Shown here piece by piece: positions 1 to 11,092 of a stretch of DNA of 64,000 bases; within the stretch, counting starts at the first letter, position 1, and each line of letters opens with the position of its first letter. The notes below the pieces were generated by a model that was not told the DNA's origin, ran no database searches, and saw nothing but the letters and a program-made list of their open reading frames with translations. Source of the DNA: Dysidea avara (Eukaryota; Porifera; Demospongiae; Dictyoceratida; Dysideidae); the NCBI RefSeq assembly GCF_963678975.1, contig NC_089279.1, positions 31,522,660 to 31,586,659 on the forward strand. The letters run 5' to 3'. The position numbers and the translations under genes are program-made.

Positions 1-22
1 CAAATACGGTGGGGACTATTCT

Positions 23-48
23 ACGGAACGGAACGGAACGGAACGGAA
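23..48. repeat. GGAAC minisatellite in the left end
   Basis: About five GGAAC units lie just inside the left tip of the foldback element. They are mirrored by about eight CCGTT units at 2478-2519 in the right tip, so copy number differs between the two ends. Confidence 0.85.
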
Positions 49-1018
49 TGATGGACTAAACTGTGGAACGGAATGCTTTCTCAGATTGAAGCTTGCAGCT
101 TACCATTGCTGTACAAGTTATCAGTGGCACTTCCAGCAGGTAATCAAACGTTACCCCAAGAAAGATAAAACGAATTTAAGGATCGATTGTGGGTTCTTGT
201 TGGTTGTCATTAGTAACGAAGTACTAATTGTGGGAATAGCTGACTCAGTGTGTTCATCTTCGGATATATCAAGTAGGGAACTAATGCATGACTTGTTTTT
301 ACTAGTATGTGAGTTATTTTTACTTACTTGACTTTAGAATGTACAGTCTGAGGCCCAGCCTTTCTAATCGGCATAAATCAGTATGTGTATAGCTACACTA
401 CAAAGGAAACAAGTATGGTGACAAGCTGAATCAACTCAGTCTAAGCAGAATCTAAAGGAATTTTGTGCAGTGTGTGAGGAGCAAACATTCAGATACCTCA
501 AGGAGGCTATATTGTGTGAACATCAATGATTCATTAACAGAGTAGTGGACTATTGTCAGATATCTCAGCCTGAGTACTGAGTTAAATTCTGGATGGGGTC
601 TATTTTACAGAATGGAATGCTTTCTGAATCAACTTGCAGCTTGGCTAGCTGCTATCATTGCTGAAATTGCATTTTATCAGTGGAACCTCCAGGAAAATGG
701 AATAGGATAATTATAAAACATTAATTGATTGTTTAGGTAATCATGACTTTATTCAGTCTAATAAACAAATTATATGGTTGATTGAGTGAGGTATCACTTT
801 CAGAATGTTCAAACGACCAGTGATGAGATGCATGGATTCATCGAATTTTTGTTGTGGTTGGAGACATTAAATATCCAAAAGCAAACTGACTGTATAATAT
901 TAATTCACTTTCTTTATATTTTCTCAATTTTGAGCCTGTATACAAATAATTGAATTTTCCTTGTCAATAGAAATCCTAGAATAAGATGGGAGAGAAACTT
1001 ATCTTTGTTTACCTATAC

Positions 1019-1275
1019 TGTACAACCAAGAGTTCGTAATACTGATTTGTATGGGAGAGAGTGTCTAACTCTCAGTATGGCCTGTACAAACACCCTGCGT
1101 AAAGTTCACCTTTCATCAAATCAACACCTTTACTGGGGGATAGAAAACTGTTGATTAGTGTTGCTGAAGAAGGTAAAGCCTTTGTTCTGAAATAAGGCCG
1201 AGGTGTTACTTTAAGCAGGGTGTTTGGTGAATACATTCAAGTTAGACACTCCACCTTATTATGAACCCTTGGTAC
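1019..1275. repeat. Nested inverted repeat inside the foldback element
   Basis: The stretch beginning TGTACAACCAAGAGTTCGTA at 1019 is matched in inverted form by the stretch ending ATGAACCCTTGGTACAAC near 1273. Both arms also carry GTGTCTAACT and an ACACCCTGC..AAAGT block. It looks like a small MITE inserted in, or retained by, the larger element. Related pieces (ACCAAGAGTTCATAAT) occur near 19145 and 56630. Confidence 0.65.
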
Positions 1276-2863
1276 AACTTCAAAGGAAAATGAAGAAAAC
1301 ATACAGATGAATCAATAAAATCACTACAGTAGGGTGAATTACAGACTAGTGAGATCTTGGTTAATTAATGACAGTGGTTGGAGATTAAGTGTGGTAGCTT
1401 CTTGTTCTTGAATATGTTGCAAAGTGGAAGTACACATCAAAATGGGATATCAATTTCATTATGAAAAATTTGTATACATAAATAATCTAGCATTACTATT
1501 TCATTTGTCCTCCACTTAAACATGCTACAACAGTACTAGTGTCAGTACATTGGCAGTGAGTCTACCTTGAAATTTCAACTCTAGAGTAGATCCAACACAG
1601 GACAGCCCGCACTGTAACAAATGCATGTGATCCCATTGTAATTTCATGGACCAGCTGGACTGGGAATCACTTGAAAATAGACGAACAAATTTAACCTGTT
1701 TTGTTTGAAGTGAAGCATGTGAAATGTTACACTTAAGAAATCCTAGGATTCTTAGGTGGTATGTAATTAATGTGAGTGTTCCATTTCAGGTCTGACTAGA
1801 TACATTGAAATTACACACACATCCTGGTCCAAATCACGTTTGCCTGGTGGCTACAGGCATGGTTTCACATGCGGCTTATAATAGAGATTTGGCTGATCTT
1901 GGAGTTTTGGCATTTAGCCTGATTCAAGGCTAGCAGTCAGACACATCCTTGAATTGTGCAACAGATAAAATCAGCTCACTATTGAATACGGCATTAGTCC
2001 ACTGCACCAGCTGTTAATATATAAATAACTCCATGCATACACTTCAGTGATGTTTGTAGAATATACCCTCCTTGCGGTCTGCCAAAATATTTGCTCCTCA
2101 CACACTGCACAAAATTCTTCAAGTTTTAATTCAGCTGGCTTTTTCCTGTTACCAGTATCTTCCTGCTTGCTTTATTTATACACTGACTTATGACTTGAAA
2201 GACCGGCCCAGACTGTTTTCTAAAGTCTAAATAAGAAAAACAGCTCACATAAAGTTCCCTTCCGTATGGATGAACATCACTGATACAGCTCATCCCACAA
2301 TAATACTTCGTTACTAATGACAACCAACAAAAACCCACAATCGATCCGTTAATTCTTTTTATCTTATGTTTAATCACCCACTGGAGATGCCACTGCTAAC
2401 TTATAAGGGAAGTTTCAGCAATGGTAAGTTGCAAGCTTCAATTTTAGAAAGCGTTCCGTTCCGTGGTTTAGTCCATCATTCCGTTCCGTTCCGTTCCGTT
2501 CCGTTCCGTTCCGTTCCGTAGAATAGTCCCCACCGACAAATACATGTTTATCATGATATGTGCTAATCGCCTTTTTACAATTAAGTTTTACAACACAAAT
2601 ACATGTATAGTAAACTCACCAATTGCGACTAAATCCCTTCAACACGAAAAGACAAGTAATGAGACAACCTTGGAGACAACAGCCACACAAGCCTATTCTG
2701 GTGCGTTTAGTTAGTAGTAATATAAATTTTAAAGGCGTTTATTTACAACAGGACATAATTATGCGCCCCTCTATTGTCTCTGTACATACTTGCCTTTTCT
2801 TTACTATTCCCATTTCATTTCACAAGATCTCTTGGCAGGGACGTAGCTTCTTCACTTGAATTA

Positions 2864-3046
2864 GATCGAGATACTCTAATAGAACAGTCACATTTCTACC
2901 AGTGCCATATTTTTATATTGTAAAGTCTGTAAGTAGCTAGTAATTTAAACTATACAATCCGATGCTAAGCAGAAGTTGTAACTATGCTAAATATTGATTG
3001 TTGTGTTACAGCTGTTTTGTGACTGCTCTAATAGAGTATCTTGATC
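2864..3046. mobile_element. Small palindromic MITE with CTCTAATAGA ends
   Basis: The left end reads GATCGAGATACTCTAATAGA and the right end carries its inverted match (GACTGCTCTAATAGAGTATC then TTGATC). The 183-bp interval has no reading frame of note. These ends are the motif that recurs through the window as single copies. Confidence 0.6.
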
Positions 3047-3137
3047 GTTTCAATGCAGTACAAGATGAAAGGCAAAGTGTTGTTAAGGGTGTACTAGTTA
3101 AAATGGGTGTTAGTTGACTGCAGTTGCATGCCACTAA

Positions 3138-3328
3138 CAGGGCCGTCCAGAGAAATTAGAGGGCCCAGGGAAAAGAGTTAAAGAGGGGCCCAGGGGCAAG
3201 GAAGGGTCTAGATCCTGACTGCTCTATTAGAGTATATCGATCTTTCTTTAAACAGGTATTCAAGTGGCCCCTTTAGGGCTGTGGTAGGGGGAAAAATACC
3301 CCAGTTACCCCCAATGTGGGCGGCCCTG
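3138..3328. mobile_element. hAT-type MITE with perfect 8-bp target duplication
   Basis: The ends read CAGGGCCGTCC and, inverted, CAGGGCCGCCC. The flanks are both GCCACTAA (3130-3137 and 3329-3336), a perfect 8-bp target duplication, which is the length made by hAT transposases. The 191-bp interior is non-coding and carries one copy of the CTCTATTAGAG motif at 3216-3242. Confidence 0.8.
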
Positions 3329-3450
3329 GCCACTAAAATTACAGTTATATTTTAATATTCTGTCACTGTAATCTGGGGTTTCTGTCAAAACCATGGAAAC
3401 TCACCTACTGTTATCAACAGTGCATTGCTTATTCTAACAAAAAGTATTGA

Positions 3451-4086
3451 AATCCCATCCAAAAACAGCTTATAGCTGTAAAAAAAGTGCGTGTCCAAGT
3501 AAAGCAGAGTTAACTGCAACAAAAAGTAATGATATCATAATGCGGCCATGTGCGAGGTGTGCAAGTTGTAAAATTAATATTAGCTAATCAGATAATACAA
3601 TGTTATTGTTAAAGTGTTAATGAGAACTATGTGATGCTGCTAGTTTTTAAGTGTGTGAGCATCTTCATAAATGCTACATAAATTTAATTCTCAATAAAGC
3701 AATGCATGTGTATAGATTCTCTGATAGTAATAAATAGTTTGAGTTTGGCCGCCTTTCCTGTATACGGCATGCTACAAACAAAGGAAAGGTGGCCAAACTC
3801 AAACTATTTATTACTATCAGAGAATCTATACACATTGCTTTATTGAGAATTAAATTTATGTAGCATTTATGAAGATGCTCACACACTTAAAAACTAGCAG
3901 CATCACATAGTTCTCATTAACACTTTAACAATAACATTGTATTATCTGATTAGCTAATATTAATTTTACAACTTGCACACCTCGCACATGGCCGCATTAT
4001 GATATCATTACTTTTTGTTGCAGTTAACTCTGCTTTACTTGGACGCGCACTTTTTTTACAGCTATAAGCTGTTTTTGGATGGGATT
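3451..4086. repeat. 636-bp near-perfect palindrome (P family, type 1)
   Basis: AATCCCATCC at 3451 pairs with GGATGGGATT at 4077, and the arms stay almost identical for about 300 bp up to a short spacer around 3759-3782. Only a few indels are seen, for example GCATGTGT against ACACA. Reading frames inside are arm-against-arm shadows. The outer 30 bp (ATCCAAAAACAGC..AGCTGTAAAAAAAGTGCG) resemble the ends of the palindromes at 8263 and 56121, so it is probably a foldback MITE of the same group. Confidence 0.85.
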
Positions 4087-4134
4087 ATTATTACTGAGTC
4101 AACTTCGCAAGCGAAGGCTTTATGTACACAGGTA

Positions 4135-4154
4135 GGGGGGGGGGGGGGGGGGGG
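4135..4154. repeat. Poly(G) run of 20
   Basis: An uninterrupted G tract next to the LINE relic at 4155-4325. On the LINE strand it is a C tract after the stop codon, so it is not the poly(A) or short tandem tail usual for LINE 3' ends. Confidence 0.9.
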
Positions 4155-4325
4155 ACATTTATGCAATTACAATTGATTAATTTGATTCTTAAATTGTTCA
4201 ATAGAGGTAATTTCTTTGATGTGATTAGGTAAGTTATTCCAGATATTACAAGCATTAGGTCCGAACGAGTGCTGATAAGTTTCTGTTCTTGCAAATGGAA
4301 CTAAAATATTATTCGCGTGAGATCT
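4155..4325 (-). pseudogene. LINE reverse transcriptase, C-terminal relic
   Basis: Read on the minus strand, this encodes a tail with the pattern F-A-R-T-E-T-Y..S-F-G-P then IWNNLPNHIKEITSIEQFKN and a natural stop. This is the characteristic C-terminal end of CR1/L2/Jockey-type LINE proteins (aromatic-rich block, then W-N-x-L-P). Everything upstream is missing, as expected for a 5'-truncated insertion. Similar relics occur at 24773, 27000 and 40910. Confidence 0.7.
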
Positions 4326-6767
4326 TCTTGTGATGGTGGCCTAGTTGTTGTCAAGATAATCAAGGATAATCATAATCAAGCGAATAATATTACCAATCAG
4401 GCTAATAATTATTAAATATAATCATAATCATAATTTGATAATCATAATCAAGCAACTAGATAATCAAGGCTATTTTAGCTAAACCATCTGCAAGCTGTTC
4501 TGAACAGATGGAGATGCAATCCAAGACCCACTATATAGTGCTAGTCAAGTTAAAACCTGTGAATATAAGAGTCAGAATGTTGACACTAAAATTCAGAAAA
4601 ATTCTGCAGTGGTGACCTGCATGATACTCCAGTATGAGAACTATGTGTCCAACAGCCAGCTGGCCAGAACTTCCTCTACTATACACTTAAAACAACACTG
4701 AATATATATAGCAATAAGGAAATACTGGCAACTTGGTTAGCTCTTCTCTGAAAAGTAACTAAAACAAAAATGATAAACAGCTATTTCATGAGGAAGCACC
4801 ATATATAGCAGTAATGTTTGAGAAAAGGAAATACTTACTTATGAAATATTTGAATCAATGAAGGAAATACTTTTAATGCAATTCGTTTTGGACATAGCCT
4901 TTATCAGATCTATGTGAAAACTGTCATCTATAATTATACATACACAATAATATTATGTATAATTTTTATATAGCTATACAAAACATATACCATAAAGGGG
5001 AAAGTTTCGATGGGCAAAACTTCTGCGGATTTCGTGGTTTTGTCAAAAACTGTGAAAGTTTCCTATTGCTTGCTACCTAGTATCTGTGATAAGTACCTGT
5101 CTGGATTGTGTTTGACGTGTGAATAAATTAATATGTTTAACCATAGATTTATAAACCGTTTATAAATCTATGGCTTGACTATGTGGAAAGTCCTGCAGCA
5201 GCCCAGCTTTTGTGCCACTTATTGGGATTGTGTATCACCACTTTCCAGGGCTAGAGCCCAGAGATTTTGAGTGGTCAGGCCATCCATGGACTGCAGTGGA
5301 GGTCATAGTCATGTACACTACTTTTAATTGATCTGATGTGATATTTACAGTACATCAGATATTGTCTGCCCTTATGTGATGCTCAACTGCATGTGCTAAG
5401 CACATACAGTATGTATTAGCATGCCAAGCTAGGGGGTCAGGGGCATATGCATGTTTCTCCAGGAAAATTCTTGAAAATACATACTCTGAAATGGCATCTG
5501 TGGTAGTAGAGGCACCCATGCCACCTAAAGTGGAGGACTAAAGTTCCTCTCGAACTCTCTCCTAATACTGACAATGCTTCACATTTTCATGTTGATGGTA
5601 GGGGTTGGAATGGTTAAACGGGGCATGTGGGTTAAATATTCTAACATTGGTTGAAACCAACAACCCCAGAAGCCAGATGCCTTGATATCTAGGCAAGCAC
5701 CAGCATCATAATTTGCAGTATGGAGGGAGAGAGTCTAACCAGTCAAAGATTGAAGGGAAGCCTCAGTGGATACATCATGGCAGACTTCAGACAGTAAATC
5801 AGCTGTTAGATCCCGGATGTCATTGTAGCGACTGGTAGGGAATGTGCCAATTGAACAGCTGAGGGTCTACTACATACACAATTAGCAGGGAGTTTCTGGG
5901 TGACCAACCATGAATAAAGTGTGATTGCATCACAAGCAAAGCAGTGGGAAGCTATTTTTCATTGTAATTGCTAATGCTTGGCATGTGCATGATCAATTAG
6001 CCCAAAGGCCATGCAATCCCATGGATAAAACTTTTGAAAATTATACCAAATAGAACAGCTGGTAGCTATATTCTGTACTCAAAGTTCTACATATTACAGT
6101 ATTGCGATGACTGTTCTAATTGCGATGGCTGCTCTATTAGTGTATCTCATCTTTTTACAAATTCAAGTAGATGAAAAGTGGTCTGGCCAATGCTGGCAGC
6201 CCTAGATTCACTTTCTGTAGAGCCTGGTAGAGCCACACTCATTTATCAGTAAGATGTGTTGCTGCAGTCTTAATTAAGGCTGTCTTGTGCCCAAACTGCT
6301 TTTTTTTTCTATTTGTGTGGGGCATTTTTTCTCTGCCTCCATACAAAAAGGAAACAAGGGGTCTGGGAATGAGACTAGTCTGAAGGCCTCCAGGTTACAA
6401 ATTGGTAATTTCATTTTTGTCATACTTCTTGAGGCCAAAATTGAGATTAATCGACTATAAACAGCAATAGCACCCTTATTTATAAAACCAGCATCTTGGT
6501 TTACCCCAGAAGCATGAGTGCAAAAATGTCATGGATCACATTAATTTAACAGTACCATTTCTACAATACAAATTTCCATACGAAATAATTTCTATTGAAA
6601 AGGTATGGTACGTAAACTTTAACTTAAGATATCTTCATAATAAATGAATGGAAGTTTACAGGGTAGGCTTTAAATAGATATAAAAGACTTGATTGCTATA
6701 GTGCAGCTGTAGACAACAAACAGTGCAGAAGAAATGACCCCTTGGATTAGTATATAACATGGTGGCA
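4326..6767. other. Gene-free interval
   Basis: No coding region is supported. 4330-4480 is low-complexity sequence built from ATAATCA words. 5141-5173 is a short perfect palindrome. 6108-6151 holds two degraded copies of the CTCTATTAGAG motif. The rest is AT-rich with short frames only. Confidence 0.6.
5141..5173. repeat. Perfect 16-bp-arm palindrome
   Basis: CCATAGATTTATAAAC at 5141-5156 is followed by one C and then its exact reverse complement at 5158-5173. No larger repeat is seen around it. Confidence 0.8.
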
Positions 6768-6993
6768 GTTATGAAGCCTGGTAAGCTTTAACTGTGTATA
6801 GACCCTAGAGACCTAAACAGGGCAAGTAAGTGTCCAAAGTACCAAATTCCCACACTTGAAGAGCTCCTTCCCACACTTGAGATATTTACAGTGCTAGACA
6901 CCAAAGATGGCTTCCACCAGGTCCAGATAGATGATGGCAGCTCATTTCTGGGACCCATTTGGTCACTATACCGTTACCTGCGCATGCCCTTTG

Positions 6994-7298
6994 CCTTTGT
7001 TATTATACTTTGTTTAGTAAACTCTGCTAAGTTTGCTTCAAAGGCTCTTTCATTGCCACCAGTACTCTCCTTGGAATGTGTTACACTGATGTTACTGAAT
7101 TGTCTACATCAATGTATCTAAACACCCTAAACCCTTAAACACATCATCATACTGTTCAATAAGTTTAGTACTTGTTATAATACAAACTGTGTGCACTGTT
7201 ATTAGTCCTAACTCCATACATGTGGTACCTGAAAAAGTGGCTTCTGATTTCCATCTATGACTTTAAAGGTCAGCTGGTATGTTTTGTCATTGTAACTG
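6994..7298. mobile_element. Unclassified insertion in the gypsy fragment
   Basis: The gypsy reading frame stops after ATGCCCTTTG and resumes at GGCATATCGTC (near 7299). The intervening 305 bp are unrelated to RT. No clear inverted ends were seen, so the class is unknown. Confidence 0.55.
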
Positions 7299-7500
7299 GG
7301 CATATCGTCTACTTCAGAAGAATTTCAATAGAGAATGCATCTTGTTCTACAGGGTCTACATGAAGTGGAGGTTGTTGCAGATGACATTCTTGTTTTTGGG
7401 TGTGGTGATACAGATGAAGAGTGCCAGAGAGACTATGATGCCAACTTGAAACATCTTCAGTGAACACAAGAAACAAAGCTGAAACCCAATAAGAAAAAAA

Positions 7501-7779
7501 TTCACTACCAGAGAAGTATGCCATGAAACATGTATGGTTTTTTCATGAAATGTTAAATCGCCCCTATGAAATGTACCATGAAAGTCAAGTCATGGTATAC
7601 CATGGGTTGTTTCATGAGCCATGAAATGCGTCTCCAGATCAGATTATCATGGTAATTTCATGGCGTTGCAGAGATTTCATGGGTGCAGTACCCATGAAAC
7701 GTTAAAATTCATGGGATAAACCATAGATATTTTCATCGGTATTTCATGGTTATTTTCATGCACTGTATTTGGCAGTGAA
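7501..7779. mobile_element. CCATGAAA-rich MITE, copy 1
   Basis: The ends read TTCACTACCAGAGAAGTATG and, inverted, TTCACTGCCAAATACAGTGC. The interior is packed with CCATGAAA / TTTCATGG words in both orientations. It interrupts the gypsy fragment, whose frame resumes immediately after it. The same family recurs at 48286-48573 and as an inverted pair at 51056-51482. Confidence 0.8.
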
Positions 7780-8262
7780 ACTTAAACTCTATCTCTCAGA
7801 AGTTTCTTATATGGGACATCGCTTGACTGAAGATGGTCTCTGTCCAGATCCAACAAAGTCAAAGCTATAACAGACATGCCTAGATCAGATAGTAAGAAGG
7901 CAGTAGAGTGCTTTTAGGTTGTTTGCGGTACCTGTCTTGTATTTTACCACAGCTAGCTGAGGTAGCAGCACTGTTGAGACTACTCACTGAACAGTCAGCC
8001 GTCTTTACATGGCAGAGTAAACAGGAAACAGCATTTCAGTCACTAAAGACTATGATTACTAAGGCTCCAGTCCTGAAGTTTTATGATGTGCATGACAAAG
8101 CCACAATACAGTGTGATGCATGCTTACTGGTTGCCGAAGAAACCAATTGATTTGTATATGTACATGTAGACCTGAAAAGCCGTAATGTAGCATACCAAAA
8201 GTTATGTTGCATAATAGGAAGTAAATACATAGCGAAATCAGGAAATTTTTGTGTTACTATAT

Positions 8263-8588
8263 ATCTAATCCAAAACAGCCCAGCTGTAAAAAAGTGTGCG
8301 GCCCTCAAAAAGGCTATGGTGAAAAAAGATGTGTAATCCAAGGTGGCGGCCAAGAAATGGCTGTGATGGTAGGTTAATGGTAAAAATTTTAATAATGATA
8401 ATTCAGGTGAATTTGGTGCCGCTTGGTCTTGGCACAAAATTCACCTGAATTGTCGTTATTAAAATTTTTACCATTAACCTACCATCACAGCCATTTCTTG
8501 GCCGCCACCTTGGATTTCACATCCTTTTTCACCATAGCCTTTTTGAGGGCCGCACACTTTTTTACAGCTTGGCTGTTTTGGATTAGAT
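8263..8588. repeat. P-family palindrome, type 2, composite A
   Basis: ATCTAATCC at 8263 pairs with GGATTAGAT at 8580, and the arms match almost base for base up to a centre reading GTGCCGCTTGGTCTTGGCAC. The minus-strand and plus-strand reading frames here are mirror images, not genes. A second copy lies at 56121-56452 with the same order of words. The outer CAGC..AGCTGTAAAAAA block is shared with the unrelated-core palindrome at 3451. Confidence 0.85.
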
Positions 8589-8612
8589 TTCACTTCTTTT
8601 TGTATTTGTATA

Positions 8613-8643
8613 CCCCAAAACCGGCCTATAGCCGGCTTTGGGG
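8613..8643 (+). other. Covarying hairpin followed by T run
   Basis: CCCCAAAACCGGC pairs with GCCGGCTTTGGGG (one A.C mismatch), and CTTTTTT follows. The homologous hairpin at 56477-56507 has a C-G to T-A exchange on both sides of the stem, so pairing is kept. Downstream in both copies is a pyrimidine tract ending CCACAG then GAAGAAGAAA, resembling a splice acceptor with a purine-rich exon start. Function unknown. Confidence 0.6.
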
Positions 8644-8774
8644 CTTTTTTAACCTATCTTTTTTCTTTACCACAGGAAGAAGAAAAGATGAAGCAGATGT
8701 TAAATACTTTAAATATTTCTGAATTTATCAGTAAATGTACAAATTATATATATATATATAATACATATATTTAT

Positions 8775-11090
8775 TACAGAACTCTCTGCATGGTGGTTTC
8801 TTTGTAACGTAACACTCTACAAGGTGACTTCTTCTAGCTGATCTCTCTACAGGGTGAATTATTTGCAGCAGAATTATCTACAAGGTAACTCTTCTTCTAG
8901 CTGAACTCTCTACAGGGTGATTTGTTTGTAGCTGAACTATCTACAAGGTAACTTCTTCTAGCTGACCTCTCTACAGGGTGATTTGTCTGTAGCTGAATTC
9001 TGTACAGGTGATTTGTTTGCAGCTGAGCTCTTTACAGAATGATTTCTTTGTAGCTGAACTCTCTACAAGGTAACTTCTTCTAGCAGATCTTTCTACAGGG
9101 TGATTTGTTTGTAGCTGAATTTTCTACAGGGTGACTTGTTTGCAGCTGAACTCTCTACATGGTGGTTTCTTTGTAGCTGAAATCTCTACAAGGTGAATTC
9201 TTCTAGCTGATCTTTCTACAGGGTGATTTGTTTGTAGCTGAACTTTCTACAAGGAAACTTATTCTAACTTATCTCTGTACAGGATGAATTGTTTGTAGCT
9301 GAACTGTGTACAAGGTAACTTCTTCTAGCTGATCTCTCTACAGGGTGATTTGTTTGTAGCTGAATTCTGTACAGGTGATTTGTTTGCAGCTGAGCTCTTT
9401 ACAGAATGGTTTCTTTGTAGCTGAACTCTCTACAAGGTAACTTCTTCTAGCTAATCTTTCTACTGGGTGATTTGCTTGTAGCTGAATTTTCTACAGGGTG
9501 ACTTGTTTGAAGCTGAACTCTCTACATGGTGGTTTCTTTGTAGCCGAAATCTCTACAAGATGAATTATTCTAGCTGATCTTTCTACAGGGTGATTTGTTT
9601 GTAGCTGAACTTTCTACAAGAAAACTTCTTCTAACTTATTTCTGCATGTACAGGGTGAATTGTCTGTAGCTGAACTGTGTACAAGGTAACTTCTTCTAGC
9701 TGATCTCTCTACAGGGTGATTTGTTTGTAGCTGAATTCTGTACAGGTGATTTGTTTGCAGCTGAGCTCTTTACAGAATGGTTTCTTTGTAGCTGAACTCT
9801 CTACAAGGTAACTTCTTCTAGCTAATCTTTCTACTGGGTGATTTGCTTGTAGCTGAATTTTCTACAGGGTGACTTGTTTGAAGCTGAACTCTCTACATGG
9901 TGGTTTCTTTGTAGCCGAAATCTCTACAAGATGAATTATTCTAGCTGATCTTTCTACAGGGTGATTTGTTTGTAGCTGAACTTTCTACAAGAAAACTTCT
10001 TCTAACTTATTTCTGCATGTACAGGGTGAATTGTCTGTAGCTGAACTGTGTACAAGGTAACTTCTTCTAGCTGATCTCTCTACAGGGTGATTTGTTTGTA
10101 GCTGAATTCTGTACAGGTGATTTGTTTGCAGCTGAACTCTTTACAGAATGGTTTCTTTGTAGCTGAACTCTCTACAAGGTAACTTCTTCTAGCTGATCTT
10201 TCTACTGGGCGATTTGTTTGTAACTGAATTTTCTACAGGCTGATTTGTTTGCAGCTGAGCTCTCTACATGGTGGTTTCTTTGTTGCTGAACTCTCTACAA
10301 GGTGAATTCTTCTAGCTGATTTCTCTACAGGGTAATTTGTTGAAGTCTGTACAAGGTGCTTTTTTGTAGGTGATCTCACTGCAGGTTGATTTGTTTGTAG
10401 ATGAACTTACTAAAGGGTGATTTGCTTGTAGCTGAACCCCTTACATTGTGTCTAGTTTCTAGCTACTAGCTGAGCTCTCTACAGGGTGATTTGTTTGTAG
10501 CCGATCTCTCTACAAGGTGATTTGTTTGTAGCTAGTCTCTCTGCAGGTTGATTTGTTTTAGCTGAACTCTCTACAGGGTGATTTGTTTGTAGCTGACCTC
10601 TCTTCAGGGTGATTTGTTTATAGCTGATTGCTCTACAAGGTGATTTGTTTGTAGCTGATCTCTCTACAAGGTGATTTGTTTGTAGCTGATCTCTCTGCAG
10701 GTTGATTTGTTTGAAGCTGATCTCTCTACAAGTTGATTTGTTTGTTGCTGATCGCTCTAAAGGTTGATTTGTTTGTAGCTGATCTCTCTACAGGGTAATT
10801 TGTTTGTAGCTGAACTCTCTCCACAGTGACTTGTGTGTAGCTGAATTCTCTAGAGAGTGACTTAATTGTAGGTGAACTCTCTATAGGATGCATGACTTGT
10901 TTATAGCTGAACTCTCTTCAGTGTGGCTTGTAATGTTCTGAATCTCTACAGTGATATTGTGTAGCTTAACTCTCCACAAGGTGACTTGATTCTTGCTGAA
11001 CTGTCTATAAGATTAACTGTTTGCAGCTGAACTCTCTACAGAATAACTTGCAATGGAATAGAATTCTATAATGGAGTAAATATATTAGCT
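8775..11090. repeat. 31-bp satellite with 370-bp higher-order period (composite A)
   Basis: The basic unit is about 31 bp and reads roughly CTCTCTACAGGGTGATTTG then TTTGTAGCTGAA. Units diverge in a patterned way: the block beginning TGAATTCTGTACAGGTGATT recurs at 8994, 9361, 9732 and 10102, giving a higher-order repeat of about 367-371 bp (12 units). The distal part (10330-11090) is more degraded. No reading frame persists across it. Confidence 0.9.
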
Positions 11091-11092
11091 GA

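Larger units (their letters stand above)
7..2535. mobile_element. Foldback-type non-autonomous DNA transposon with long inverted ends
   Basis: Both ends read CGGTGGGGACTATTC inward, followed by a short GGAAC minisatellite and then by matching sequence for about 570 bp (left arm to about 580, right arm from about 1975), with small indels. The right end is followed by ACAAATA (2536-2542). The bases left of the element are CAAATA, so a 7-bp or slightly longer target duplication is likely, but the window edge cuts it. The interior has no transposase-like reading frame, so it should depend on an enzyme made elsewhere. A diverged third copy of the end sequence lies at about 593-690. Superfamily is not assigned. 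Confidence 0.8.
6768..8155 (+). pseudogene. Ty3/gypsy retrotransposon pol fragment, broken
   Basis: Reverse transcriptase and RNase H-proximal sequence of a Ty3/gypsy element. Visible pieces: a KPGK..LCIDPRDLN block, LDTKDGFHQVQIDD, YRYLRMPF, then VADDILVFG carrying the catalytic DD, then GHRLTEDG and a block ending VLKFYDVHDKATIQCDA typical of the RT/RNase H junction. It carries in-frame stops. It is split by an unrelated insertion of about 305 bp at 6994-7298, between the F-G and I-S-S of the RT core, and by a MITE at 7501-7779. The right end stops just before palindrome 8263. No LTRs, gag, protease or integrase are present. It is inactive. Confidence 0.85.

Noticed and set aside
3674..3886. 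70-residue minus-strand frame
   Set aside because: Lies wholly in the 3451-4086 palindrome.
8081..8722. Two frames with identical residues on opposite strands
   Set aside because: Mirror translation of palindrome arms; not genes.
8775..11090. Resemblance to a CRISPR array
   Set aside because: Units are contiguous and all related; there are no unique spacers, no cas genes, and the DNA is animal.
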